Shown here one piece after another: positions 21,361 to 30,692 of a stretch of DNA of 64,000 nucleotides. Position numbers and translations under genes: made by a program. Positions within the stretch are counted from its first letter, which is position 1; each line of letters opens with the position of its first letter. Origin of the DNA: Phytophthora sp. 'mugwort'. Its lineage: Eukaryota; Oomycota; Peronosporomycetes; Peronosporales; Peronosporaceae. Location: positions 2,170,001 through 2,234,000 of the forward strand of contig JAUCEF010000014.1 of assembly GCA_033558025.1 (NCBI GenBank), in the 5' to 3' direction. Below the pieces are notes generated by a model. It had not been told where the DNA came from. It saw nothing but the letters and a program-made list of their open reading frames with translations, and searched no databases.

Positions 21361-23143
21361 CAAAACAATCCTGTGCGGTGGGACCCCTGAGAAGTTGAGT
21401 GAATTAAAAAAAACGCTTGCTTAAACATGTTGGGGTCCGCGACTCCTTCGAGACTGTCAGTCGATAGATACCCTTTCGTTTCTCCTGTGAGCCGCTCAGC
21501 AGCCATATCGTTGATACGTTGAACACTTGCATTAGTCGGCGCCAGGATGGCGCGCTCAACAAAGTATCATCTGGTAAGTATTCACGTTCAACACCTGGGT
21601 ACACGACATCAATCAGCGCGATGATATTGCGAGCCCGTCGGTCATATTCGGGATCGTCGAAGTCGGACGCGTGGGCTCCGTCGCCAGGGAGAAGGTTGAG
21701 TTGGGTGCTGGTCCATGTCCACGTCATCTTTGGTTTCTTCGTCGGCGCGGATCTACGGGCCCGAGGCTCAGGAAACACGCACGTGTCTCGAGGAAGACAT
21801 ATGTCGTTTTCACTAATATCCTCGTTGACGGGGTAACGACCCTCACCGATCTGAAGTAAAAACTCGGAAAACTCTGCCAACTCTGCAACGGTACCAGGGT
21901 CTGGGGTCGTCCGCACACGCATATTCTCAGTCAAACGTACTTAGCGCAAGTGGCTCCACAGGGGCGAACTCTTAAAGCAAGCGTTAATCGTTTCCGCACG
22001 GGTAGCATTCTTGAGCACCGGTAGAATTTGACGGTGATCGCCGCTGAACACCACCACTTTTCCTCCAGACGGCTCCAATTCGTTCTTTATAATATCCCGA
22101 GAAGTCCTGTCCACTGCCTCAAAGCAAGCTCGATTCATCATCGACGCTTCATCCCATATAATCAACCTCGCGTTGCGAATTAACCTCCGCCTTCTGTCTT
22201 TCCCAGGACAGGCTGCAGGTTGAAAACTCCGTCAGTTTCATCGGGATACGGAACGTTGAGTGTGCCGTGTGTCCGCCTGTCAACAGCGTTGCCGCAATGC
22301 CACTGCGATAGCAATTTTCCGCTGCTTACGAACGTGTGCAAGTAGCTGCTCCAACAGCAACGACTTCCTCGTTCCACCTGGACCGTCCAGGAAAATTAGT
22401 TTCTCTCCTTCCACTGGATGGCTTACGGCCTGCATGACTTGGTCAAAAATGTCCCTCTGGTTGTCGTTCAACCGATCGACTTGTTCCGCAACATGCTCCA
22501 GTTCGGTCTGAGGGTACATTAAGTTCTTGCTGGACTATAGATGCAGGATCTTGTTCTTTGACTTCTGCAGCTATGTCGTCGTACGTGTCAAGCTCTGGGA
22601 GTTCGTAGTTCGATAGGCTCTTTCCGTTGGAGGCCTGGTATGGTGCCAAGAACTTTAAGGTCTTGTACTCGTCCATTCTCAGACGAACCGCTTCCGTCCG
22701 ATGTGATTATCAGCGTCCCTTTCCACAATCGCTTTCTGGTAGTCTTCAGACATGTGATACTTGAATTTATTCCAGAGCGGCCGGGCGCGAGCAGGCATCG
22801 AGTACACTAATATAATTCCGAATAACTGCCTCAGTTAGTAGGGCATCTTGACCACAGCAGCCTCCAAACGACATTTGAACCATTCTTGATCGTCTTCGAA
22901 ATACCCAAGCGCAAAAGCAGCCTCTCAAAATGTAGAGTATGTAGTATCTTCCACTGTGCGGAGATCTCGAAACGACTTTGGGGATCGCCGATTGGACAGT
23001 AGCAGTCGGAGATAGAATCGTTCCGGGTCTTGGGGTGATACGTGAACAATGCGCCCGAGCGAAGCAACATATTTCTTGTACGGCACCCAGGAATTGTTCT
23101 TCCACCTGTATTGGGTTGGACATCCCATACATGTATATACATG
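21361..23143 (-). pseudogene. Helitron A helicase (PIF1-like), main part, inverted and decayed
   Basis: Starts at the PLV border with PTQYRWKNNSWVPYKK, then HVSPQDPERFYLRLLL and TFREAAFALGYFEDDQEW, the block preceding the helicase in Helitron RepHel proteins. The PIF1 helicase follows: FDQVMQAVSHPVEGEK, Walker A as LDGPGGTRKSLLLEQ (Lys-to-Arg style change: GGTRKS for GGTGKS), IIWDEASMMNRACFEAV, VVFSGDHRQILPVL and LTENMRVRTT. It is split by many shifts. Helitron transposases nick and unwind DNA for rolling-circle transposition. The C-terminal part lies at 25,490-25,991 on the other strand. Confidence 0.85.
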
Positions 23144-23167
23144 AGTGGTAACCAACTAGGTATAATA
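23144..23167 (+). repeat. Right terminal repeat of the PLV (now inverted)
   Basis: Exact copy of 8265-8288, at the junction of Helitron helicase (left) and PLV sequence (right). Reading outward, the next six bases are CATGTA, one mismatch from CGTGTA at the left end. Confidence 0.65.
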
Positions 23168-23169
23168 TC

Positions 23170-23390
23170 CGGTTTTAACACACCGAATATAAACCCGCCC
23201 AAGAGCCCCGTCTATACCATTACACACACAGTTTCACCCATTCGCTGTGGAAGAGACAGAGCACCATTCGTATTGCTAATATTCATATGAGCTATTTTCG
23301 AGAATTTCATAGCATCTAACACAATCACCAAATACTCTCGAACCCTCATATCCAGAGGAACAATATTTAAGTGGAAAAGTTTCCATACTG
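23170..23390. repeat. Duplicated PLV block, copy 2
   Basis: Reverse-complement copy of 9205-9410, starting a few bases inside the terminal repeat. The plus strand encodes GFNTPNINPPKSPVYTITH, the same tail as the capsid frame. The differences are scattered substitutions, so the duplication is not recent. Confidence 0.75.
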
Positions 23391-23444
23391 AAACTTGAAT
23401 ATTAAGTTATATAATCATGTTTCAGCTATTGTTCAACTCAAAGT

Positions 23445-23700
23445 ATGCATCCATCGAAGATATCCCTTAAGGATCGGTCATATTGCATTCGATTGATGAA
23501 TTTGCTTGATTCAAGAATCGGAGGCAATACCCGATCGTTCGGAGAAAATGAGGCCATTACAAAATGTGAAGGTGATCTTTTCAGAGGTAATGAGGAGATA
23601 GAATGTTATGTATCTTGCGATAGGACTTAGTGTCGTCCCTACAAGAGCTGCTGCTACACAACCGCTTTCGAGTTTAAATGTTGGAGTTGTAGATATTACG
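23445..23700 (+). pseudogene. Possible cysteine-rich PLV protein remnant
   Basis: An open frame to 23,630 ends in EECYVSC-like residues (IECYVSCDRT). After the stop the same frame goes on with CRPYKSCCY and FKCWSCRYYEI, giving a Cys-rich pattern that could once have been a zinc-binding protein. No family is recognised, and the support is only the spacing of the cysteines. Confidence 0.3.
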
Positions 23701-23786
23701 AGATACGTAAATAATCGAAATCATTTTTTTGACCTATCTTAACAAATAATTACTTAGTATATAGATACTACCAAGAATCTACAGAA

Positions 23787-23977
23787 ATGGCCTATTCACC
23801 CGAAAAGTATCAAGCCAACAAGGAGGCCATTGCAGCTGCCAAGAAGCGATTACGAGAAGAACCGCGAACGGATTCTCGCTCTTCAGAAAGCGTACGATGA
23901 GAAGCATCGTGAAGAGATAAGCGAACGCCAGAAGAAATACTACGTTAAGCGCGCTGGTAGGATTGCTCTCGACTAAA
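23787..23977 (+). pseudogene. Small basic helical PLV protein, frameshifted
   Basis: From the ATG at 23,787 (MAYSPEKYQANKEAIAAAKK) the frame ends early at a TGA. One shift gives YEKNRERILALQKAYDEK and then ERQKKYYVKRAG, ending at a TAA at about 23,977. The Tyr-x-x-Asn-x-Glu-x-Ile and Lys-x-Tyr spacing resembles basic helical repeats seen in several large DNA virus and PLV proteins. It is like the tail of the GIY-YIG protein at 13.5 kb. A DNA-binding or packaging role is a guess. Confidence 0.5.
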
Positions 23978-24091
23978 TCCTATTTTTATCAATTGGTGGG
24001 TTCGACTTTTCCATCCTATTTAAAGGAAAAAAAGAATAGTATATACCACGTAGATAAACGAATATTTATCTTTTACTCTCATATACTCGCC

Positions 24092-25486
24092 ATGTTGTCC
24101 CACGAACTCGATGCTCTCAAGCGCCTCAACATCCCAGTTAAGCGATGGGGGTCCTCGTTCGGCGTCAAGGTGAAGAACCAAAATGGACTCAGTGTTTATA
24201 TCTCGAGCTTCGAGAAGGGGGCCAACCGTAGACTTCTCGAGAAATCATACAAGATTTCTAAGACACGACTAACTCGCCATCTCTCTCCAAACTACAAGCC
24301 ACCCGGGGCTTACTCTGTTTATAAGGGTCGCTCGATGGAGTCTCATCTCTACGAGCATTATGATCAGGCACAGGTCTATTCCAAGATTCGGGAGACTCTC
24401 AGTAAGCAGGCCAAGGCTTTCAAAGTCAATGTTCAGCTCGGATACAAGCTGATCGATCGGATCAGCGGACTTAAGCGCAACTACTGGCCTGCTTCAAATA
24501 CGACTGTCTTCGAGTGGCCTATCGTTATTAACTCGAAGGATGATATCGAAAGCAGGGTTATGGCTGAGATGCAAAGCAAGGACTTTACTGATCGAATCAG
24601 CTTTTCATCATCGAGCTACCAATTAAAGGATGGGCGCTTGGAAATGAGATGCCCTGCGGACGATTAAACCGTCCGAGGCTTAAGATGGTATCATCGATGA
24701 TATCAAGGTTGACAAGAGCTTCGGCTTTCTCGATTGCGACATCAGAACGCCTGAGCATCTCAAAGTTACTTCTCAGAGATGACTCCGATTATCAAAAACG
24801 TTGAGATCAACTGCAAAGATGAGAGCATTATCGGTTCTCACATGTTCGAATACAACCAGTCTCGCGAGTCAGGTCGCGCGAAAACGGATTGGGAGCTACT
24901 TTGGTGAGAAGGTTCTCGGCTATGTTCCATTGCTCAAGTGGTACCTGGCTCACGGTATGAAGATCTCCAAGACATATTCATTCATCTAGGCTAACTCTCA
25001 CAAGGCTTTTGCTCCATTCATGGAGGCTGTGTCAGACGCTCGTCGCGAAGGAGATGAAGATAAGACGAAAGCTATGATTGCTGAGATGATGAAGCTCGTA
25101 GGCAACAGTGCTTTCGGTCGCTCTGGTATGGATAAGAGCAAACACAAGGAAGTTAAGTACATATCAGATACTATCAAGGTTCGTGCTATCGTCGAAAAAA
25201 AAGCAGAAAATTCCACGATATTGAGGAGCTGGGTGGCTCATACGAGGTCAGCCTCAAGAAGAGACGCATCAAGCTCAACAATCCTATTCATCTCTCGATC
25301 GCTATCTATTAACTCGCTAAGTTGCGTATGCTCCAGTTCTACTACGACTGCATCGACAAATATTTCGATCGCTCTGACTTCCAGTATCAGGAAATGGACA
25401 CTGATAGTGCTTACATCACCTTCAGCTGTGAGAATCCTTTCAGCTGGGCAATCAAGCCGGAGCTCCAGGAACACTTCAAGCAATAC
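24092..25486 (+). pseudogene. PLV DNA polymerase B, N-terminal and middle parts, inverted and deleted
   Basis: ATG at 24,092 (MLSHELDALKRLN). The first 190 residues include FKVNVQLGYKLIDRIS and NTTVFEWPIVINSKDDIESR, the N-terminal block of polinton polymerases. After 24,667 the text jumps to FGFLDCDIRTPEHLK and TPIIKNVEI. GYVPLLKWYLAHGMKISKTY and motif B, MMKLVGNSAFGRSGMDKSKH, follow. Motif C (YQEMDTDSAYITF, the DTDS metal site) lies at about 25,391-25,420. The exonuclease motifs and palm motif A are missing, which implies an internal deletion near 24,670, besides several shifts. The frame stops being polymerase at FKQYK, at the right inversion breakpoint. Confidence 0.85.
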
Positions 25487-25489
25487 AAG
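25487..25489. other. Right inversion breakpoint
   Basis: AAG shared with the left breakpoint. Polymerase codons (EHFKQYK) end here and helicase codons (VERPIIVIPNL) begin, so two unrelated genes are fused in one open frame. Confidence 0.8.
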
Positions 25490-25991
25490 GTTGAACGCCC
25501 ATCATCGTGATTCCCAACCTGAACGGCGGCGCAGGACTGTGCAATGGAACGCGACTGCGTGTGGTATCATTCGTGAGCGAAGCATTGAAGCAACTGTGAT
25601 GTCAGGACCGTCCAAGGGTAAGACGGTGTTCATCCCTATGATCATCTTCTACACCGAGGACGATGACAAAGAGTTTCCGTTCAAGCTGAGGCGAAAGCAG
25701 TTTCCCGTGGTACCAGCATTTGCCATGACAATCAACAAGGCCCAAGGACAGTCGATTCACCACGTCGGAATCAACTTGGAAACACCGGATTTTGCCCAGG
25801 GACAGCTATATGTGGCGCTTTCAAGGGTGACATCAAGGAAAGCGATCAATATTGCCGTTGACCCGGAAGCCATAGACGAGGACGGGAAGGTGCACACCAA
25901 GAACACCGTGTACAGAGAGAGTTTGAAGAGAATGGCATGTAGGCAGCAAATAATACATTTCAAGTTCAGGTTGTCAGTGAGTGATATTTAA
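25490..25991 (+). pseudogene. Helitron A helicase, C-terminal part
   Basis: Reads PIIVIPNLNGGAGLCNGTRL in one frame. After a shift it has the PIF1 C-terminal motifs FPFKLRRKQFPVVPAFAMTI, NKAQGQSIHHVGINLE and GQLYVALSRVTSRKAINI, with a stop at 25,989-25,991. The closely related copy in Helitron B (28,100-28,600) shows the same order without the break at 25,489, which supports the inversion. Confidence 0.85.
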
Positions 25992-26094
25992 TGATATAGT
26001 GAGTGAGTGACCGCAATCAGTGCCACAGTACCAACGCCCCCGGAGCGCAGCGGAGGAGGCCCAACACTTTTTACTGAGACTAGCCACTGCCCAC

Positions 26095-26125
26095 GCGCCC
26101 GCGGAGCGGCGCCCAGAGCGCTAGT
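26095..26125 (+). repeat. Helitron A 3' terminus (hairpin plus CTAGT)
   Basis: GCGCC (26,095-26,099) pairs with GGCGC (26,108-26,112). Eight bases later CTAGT (26,121-26,125) fits the CTRRT end of Helitrons. It lies about 100 bases after the helicase stop, and matches 34,306-34,333 base for base over most of its length. Confidence 0.65.
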
Positions 26126-26374
26126 GTACTGTAGTAACCGAGTAACCTGTCTGTCGTGTGTCCATCTTACCCCTGTCTTGCCGCCTTTTCCTACCTTTCG
26201 GCATTCCCTTGCGCTCTGCTTTTACATACTTTCTTCAACTCTCGCAAAAGACTGCCACTGCTATCCTGACTGGCCAAGCTATGCCCGAAATTACAAAACT
26301 AGCACAATTTGTCTCATTAATTCAGGATTATCCAAAAATATGCAGGCTATTTTCAGCTTCTCATTCAAGCTAAC

Positions 26375-26830
26375 GATGGAACGAGTGAAGTGCTCAACGT
26401 GCGCGGTCATGGTGACCATGCCGCCGCTCGACATGGACGGCCGCGCACTGCCACGCCTGGCATGTGTGTGCGGCAAGCCCCTCCTGGCCCGGGACGATTT
26501 CGCGAGCGTGGCGAACCCGTGGGGAAGAGTTCTGTACGGTGGTGCCTTGCCTGCTGCGACGGGTGAAACCGGCAGCGCGTCTGGCAAAAGGCCACCTTAC
26601 CGCCGCGCCGTGTACCCAACTTGGATCGCCGACACCTCAAGCGGCGTCTGGCCGAGGTGTGCCGCGCCATCGACACGCCTGTTACCGGGCAATGCCGCCA
26701 GAGGAGCCGCTCGACGAGTCCAAGGAGCGCAAGCGGGTCCGGTAGCGGCGTCTCCTTCGCACCGCCAAGAAGCAGCGTCAGCATAAAACCTAATACAGCC
26801 GTCACATCCAACGAGAGGAGGAAGTCCGTC
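26375..26830 (+). pseudogene. Unrecognised GC-rich coding-like segment inside Helitron B
   Basis: From an ATG at 26,375 the frame reads ERVKCSTCAVMVTMPPLD and LACVCGKPLLARDD, with Cys-x-x-Cys and Cys-x-Cys pairs. It keeps a coding-like composition in more than one frame up to 26,830. It is much richer in GC than the helicase next to it. Helitrons often carry captured host fragments, so a captured gene piece is possible, but I cannot name a source. Confidence 0.3.
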
Positions 26831-26835
26831 TGAGG

Positions 26836-28620
26836 ATGGCGGGGTTTACAGCCCTGAAGACTGTGGCGCAATACCTTGAGGCCAACGGGAAGACGTTGCA
26901 CAGATACGGCCTTGCTCCGCTCGAGACATATGCGGACGTATCTGTGGAGGTTGAAGGCGAGGCAGAGGCTGCCATTCATTTTGTCCAGCAAGAGATTGAC
27001 GCGTACCCGCAAAAGGAATTGGAGCACGTTGCACAACAGGCGGAACAACTGGATAACCAACGAGAGGTTTTTGACCAAGTCATTAGAGTTGTGAACCATC
27101 CGGTTAGAGGAGAAAAGCTCTTTTTCCTGGACGGACCAGGTGGGACCGGAAAGTCTTTTCTGCTTGAGCAGTTACTCGCCAACGCCCGCATGCAACGAAA
27201 GGTTGCTATAGCCGTGGCGTCAAGTGGAATTGCAGCAACCCTGTTGACTGGGGGTTACACCGCCCATTCCACGTTTCGTATTCCGCTGAAGCTATCGGAG
27301 TTTTCTACATGAACGCTTTCTTGGCAAAGTCAGAAAGCTGAGCTGATTCGTAAGGCGAGTTTGATTATCTGGGACGAGGCACCGATGATGAATCGTGCGT
27401 GTTTTGAAGCTGTAGATAAGACGTTTCGCGACCTTATGAAGAACTATGAAAAACGAGTTGGAACCGTTCGGAGGAAAGGTTATGGTGTTCAGCGGGGATC
27501 ATCGCCAGATCCTACCAGTGCTCAAGGACGCTACGCGGGCTGAAACTATTCAAGCATGCTTAAAGTCTTCGCCCGTGTGGAGGCATTTGAACCAAGTACG
27601 TCTTACGGAAAACATGCGTGTGCGTTCAGCTCCGGATCCGCAAGTGCCGCTGAGTTGGCAGAATTTTCGGAATATTTTACTTCAGATAGGTGAGGGTCGG
27701 TACCCAGTCAAGGATGGGATCGGTGACAACGACATATGTCTTTCTCGCGATATGTGCGTCATTCCTCGGGCGGGAGGGTCTACCCTGAAATGAATGAAGA
27801 ATCCGAAGACGATGAGGAGATGGAACCGCCTCCAAACTTCGATCTACTACCCCCTAAGTGGGATGCGGACCCTCAAGAATTAGACGAAGCTGAAGACGAC
27901 CGACGAGCTCGCACGTTAAAGTGCTCATAGACGCAGTGTACCCCAGTGTTGAGGGTGTCAATTTGCCCGACCAATACTTCGTTAGCGGGCCATTTTGACG
28001 CCAACCAACGCAATTGTTAGGCGGATCAACGGTTCGTCGCTGAGCGTCTCACTGGGCGACGAAAAAGTACCTTTCAGTCGACGCACTCGAAGGAATTGCA
28101 GACTCAAACATGTTTGAACTCTCTCAACTACCCGGGTATTCCATCGCATCGGATTCTTTTAACGGTGGGGACTCCGATCATCACAATCCGGAACCTGAAC
28201 AGCTATGCAGGTCTGCGCAACGGAACTCGGCTACGGGTGCTCTCTTTGCGCGAACGCAGTATTGAGGCAAGCTATAATGTCGGGGCCTTTCAGAGGTAAA
28301 AGGGTATTCATCTCGCGAATTATATTTTACAAAGAGGACGATGACAAGGAGCTCCCATTCAAACTTCGATGCAAACAGTTTCCAGTGGTTCCGGCACTTG
28401 TTATGACCATTAACAAGGCGCAGGGTCAGTCTATCCACCACGTAGGCATCTACCTGGAATAGCCAGTGTTCGCGCATGCGCAACCGTATGTGGCGCTGTC
28501 CAGAGTGACTTCAAGAAAGGCAATCAAGATTGCTGTGGATCCAGAGGCTATCGATGAGGATGGAAGAGTACTCACGCAAAACATCGTCTACAGAGATATT
28601 TTCGACATGGAGACTTCGTA
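26836..28620 (+). pseudogene. Helitron B helicase (PIF1-like), frameshifted
   Basis: From the ATG at 26,836: FDQVIRVVNHPVRGEKLFFL and Walker A as DGPGGTGKSFLLEQLLA (intact Lys-Ser here), AVASSGIAATLLTGG, then LIIWDEAPMMNRACFEAVDK. VMVFSGDHRQILPVLKDATR, LTENMRVRS and, near the end, GTPIITIRNLN and FPVVPALVMTINKAQGQS follow. At least four shifts or stops (about 27,311, 27,450, 27,790, 28,460) break it. The retrotransposon inserted just at its end: the stop codon TAG is formed by the last bases of the TCGTA duplication plus the following G. Confidence 0.85.
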
Positions 28621-28845
28621 TGTAAGAGAGGCAACATAAATCACTGCCAGCCGACTGCCAATCCTCTTGGCAATCGTCAAGTTCAAGCTCCAGCGCAAGC
28701 TCAAGTCATTCCCAAGTGCAAGCTCGAGGCAGCACAGGATGAGCCTTGCCTTTAGTTTTAACTTTTCTCATTCTTGAATTTCCATCTAAGCTAATACACG
28801 CCTTCGTTTGGCTACAAGTCAAGTCTCACCGCCAAGTGCGTGACA
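28621..28845 (+). repeat. 5' LTR
   Basis: 225 bases, TG...CA ends, preceded by TCGTA. Confidence 0.93.
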
Positions 28846-28891
28846 GTTTTAAAACTATTAAAGCCCACAGGCACGCGAGGATTCCTTTCCA

Positions 28892-29124
28892 ATGGAACAT
28901 CAAGACGGTCCGAACACTTGTTCGCGTCGTGCACGCCGCACACGCGATGAAGATGATGCTCCAACGCATCAGTCACCAGCCGCCGAAGCCCAGCAAGCCG
29001 AGGCGCACGCTGCTACAAGTGAGGCGGACCCATCTCAACAAGGACAAGGCCCGCCATCTCAACAACCCCAGGCTCCATCAACCGACGTCATGCTAGGTCA
29101 GATGATGCAGCTCATGATGCAGAC

Positions 29125-29157
<33 letters not shown>

Positions 29158-29722
29158 ATTTCAGCAGCAGCACTGCAGTTCAATACGCTCATGACCCAGC
29201 GGCGGAGTTCCAACGTCAAGTGCTGACAGCGCAAGTTCATGCGCGCATGTTATACAAGAAAAAGGGCGACCCGCCGACCTTCAATGACAAATCTGGAGCT
29301 ATGGATATTTAATAATAAGCAGTACTATGCCCAGTATCGCGAGGAAATGAACAGACACTCATCTGACTTTGTGGACACCATTTTTTGCGAACTTGGATCC
29401 AAGTGCTCAGACGTGGTTCCGCGATTTCAAGCTTTCACTTGGTCAAGACCAACCAGCAACTTGGTCATTGTTCAAAGTTAAAATCCGCGAGCGTCAGCGA
29501 CTTCCAGCAGAAGGTCAAGTCTGTAAGCTGTACGAACTGCGGTGTCAAGGGTCTCAGCAAGAGTACACGACCAGGTTCTTACACCTGCTTTCGCAATTGG
29601 ATGAAGAGTGTCTCGGGTTTGTGAAACGCTGGTTTTACCAGCAATATCTGCACCAAGAAACGAGCAGCTTCGTTTCGCAGAACGTACCCGAAACTCTTCA
29701 GGATGCTATTGTATTGGTCTAG
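28892..29722 (+). pseudogene. Gypsy Gag, frameshifted
   Basis: ATG at 28,892 (MEHQDGPNTCSRRARR). A polar N-terminal region contains a long Gln run from CAG/CAA repeats at 29,128-29,175. After shifts the capsid part reads LYKKKGDPPTFNDKSG, SAQTWFRDFKLSLGQDQPAT and KLYELRCQGSQQEYTTRFL, the retrotransposon Gag pattern. The end near 29,722 is a TAG followed in frame by RFEDARPGSS, so the stop is likely a mutation joining on to the zinc-knuckle region. Confidence 0.85.
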
Positions 29723-29785
29723 AGATTCGAAGATGCTCGTCCGGGTTCTTCGACACGCAAAACGGAAGCTTTCAAGCCTGTCGCA

Positions 29786-30481
29786 ATGAGTGCAACCACT
29801 GCTGCACACAAGCTGGAAGGGTCGTCACACCGACCACACACGGCTAAGGTATGGTGCTCTCAATGCAAGCTCTCGAGCCACTTGACCGACGCCTGCCGTC
29901 GCAAGAAAGCTGCGGAAGCAGCCGCTGCTGGCACGTCCGAGCAGCCAAAACAAAAACGGTACGGCTCGGTAGGTCGGCCACCTACTGAGCCGGAAGAAAC
30001 GAAGCGTGATTGCAGTACACGCTCCGCCGACCAAACCTATCTGAATCGACGCGTGCTGCACTATCATGGCGACGACGCTGTGGTGCGCCGTCGAAAAGAC
30101 AGCGTATACTGCTACCTCTCGCATGTGGGAGTAATCAGCGACAAGACGGTCAGCGCCTTCATCGACAGCGGGGCATCCTTCAGCGCCGTGGACCCTAGCG
30201 TGGTCCGGCGCCTCGGCCTCAAGGTCGACCAGTGCGAGAAGCCGCTCAAGCTTACCATCGCTAATAACCAGCGCGTGCTAGTTCCCCGACGAGTCACGAT
30301 GATCGAAGTACAGCTTCACAGCTTTCCGGTTTATAAGACGGAAGCCTTTGTTTTACCAGTTCCCGAGGGGAAACACCTCCTGTTAGGCATTCCCTGGTTG
30401 CGTGACGTGAATCCTGAGATCGACTGGCGAAATCATGTCATTCGAGATCGCGGGTCTGCAATCGCCACGAATTTCCACTAG
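29786..30481 (+). pseudogene. Gypsy zinc knuckle and aspartic protease
   Basis: The 231-residue open frame begins inside the polyprotein. WCSQCKLSSHLTDAC is a Cys-Cys-His-Cys zinc knuckle. About 100 residues later AFIDSGASFSAVDPSVVRRL carries the D-S-G active site of a retropepsin, followed by LLLGIPWLRDVNPEIDW. It is the longest intact piece of the element, but is cut off from Gag and RT by stops. Confidence 0.88.
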
Positions 30482-30692
30482 TGCGTGCGCGAGGGGCCAG
30501 CCAGAGTGGCAGGAGGGGAGCGCCAGAAAACTGCGACGAAGGCGTCTCCTTCAGGGTTCTCGCATAAAGATATCATGCGGTACTATAGCAAGCACATCCA
30601 CGTCCAAGGTGGGTCCAGCACAGGTGATCTCTTCGTGTGAACCGAGGAAGCTGAAGTTGACCGAGGGAGAATTTTGTTTTTATTTTTGTAGA

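Larger units (their letters stand above)
8262..25489. mobile_element. Decayed endogenous polinton-like virus, interrupted by an inversion
   Basis: PLV sequence occupies 8262-21,360 and, within the inverted block, 23,144-25,486. Recognisable genes are major capsid (-), adenain-like protease (+), a virion-type protein (+), minor capsid (-), GIY-YIG nuclease (+), packaging ATPase (-), S74 fibre (+), two unknown large proteins (-), integrase with chromodomain (-) and family B polymerase (- before the inversion). The combination of MCP, mCP, ATPase, protease, rve integrase and protein-primed-type PolB is diagnostic of polinton-like viruses. Most genes carry frameshifts or stops, so the copy is not functional as it stands. 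The DNA is visibly more AT-rich than the flanking host genes. Confidence 0.9.

Noticed and set aside
23445..23640. Toxin-like or effector-like small secreted protein
   Set aside because: Cys-rich, but no signal peptide and it lies inside viral DNA with stops.
8262..25489. Giant virus (NCLDV) insertion
   Set aside because: Double jelly-roll capsid and A32-like ATPase also occur there, but the rve integrase, protein-primed-type PolB, adenain-like protease, short genome and terminal repeats point to a polinton-like virus.
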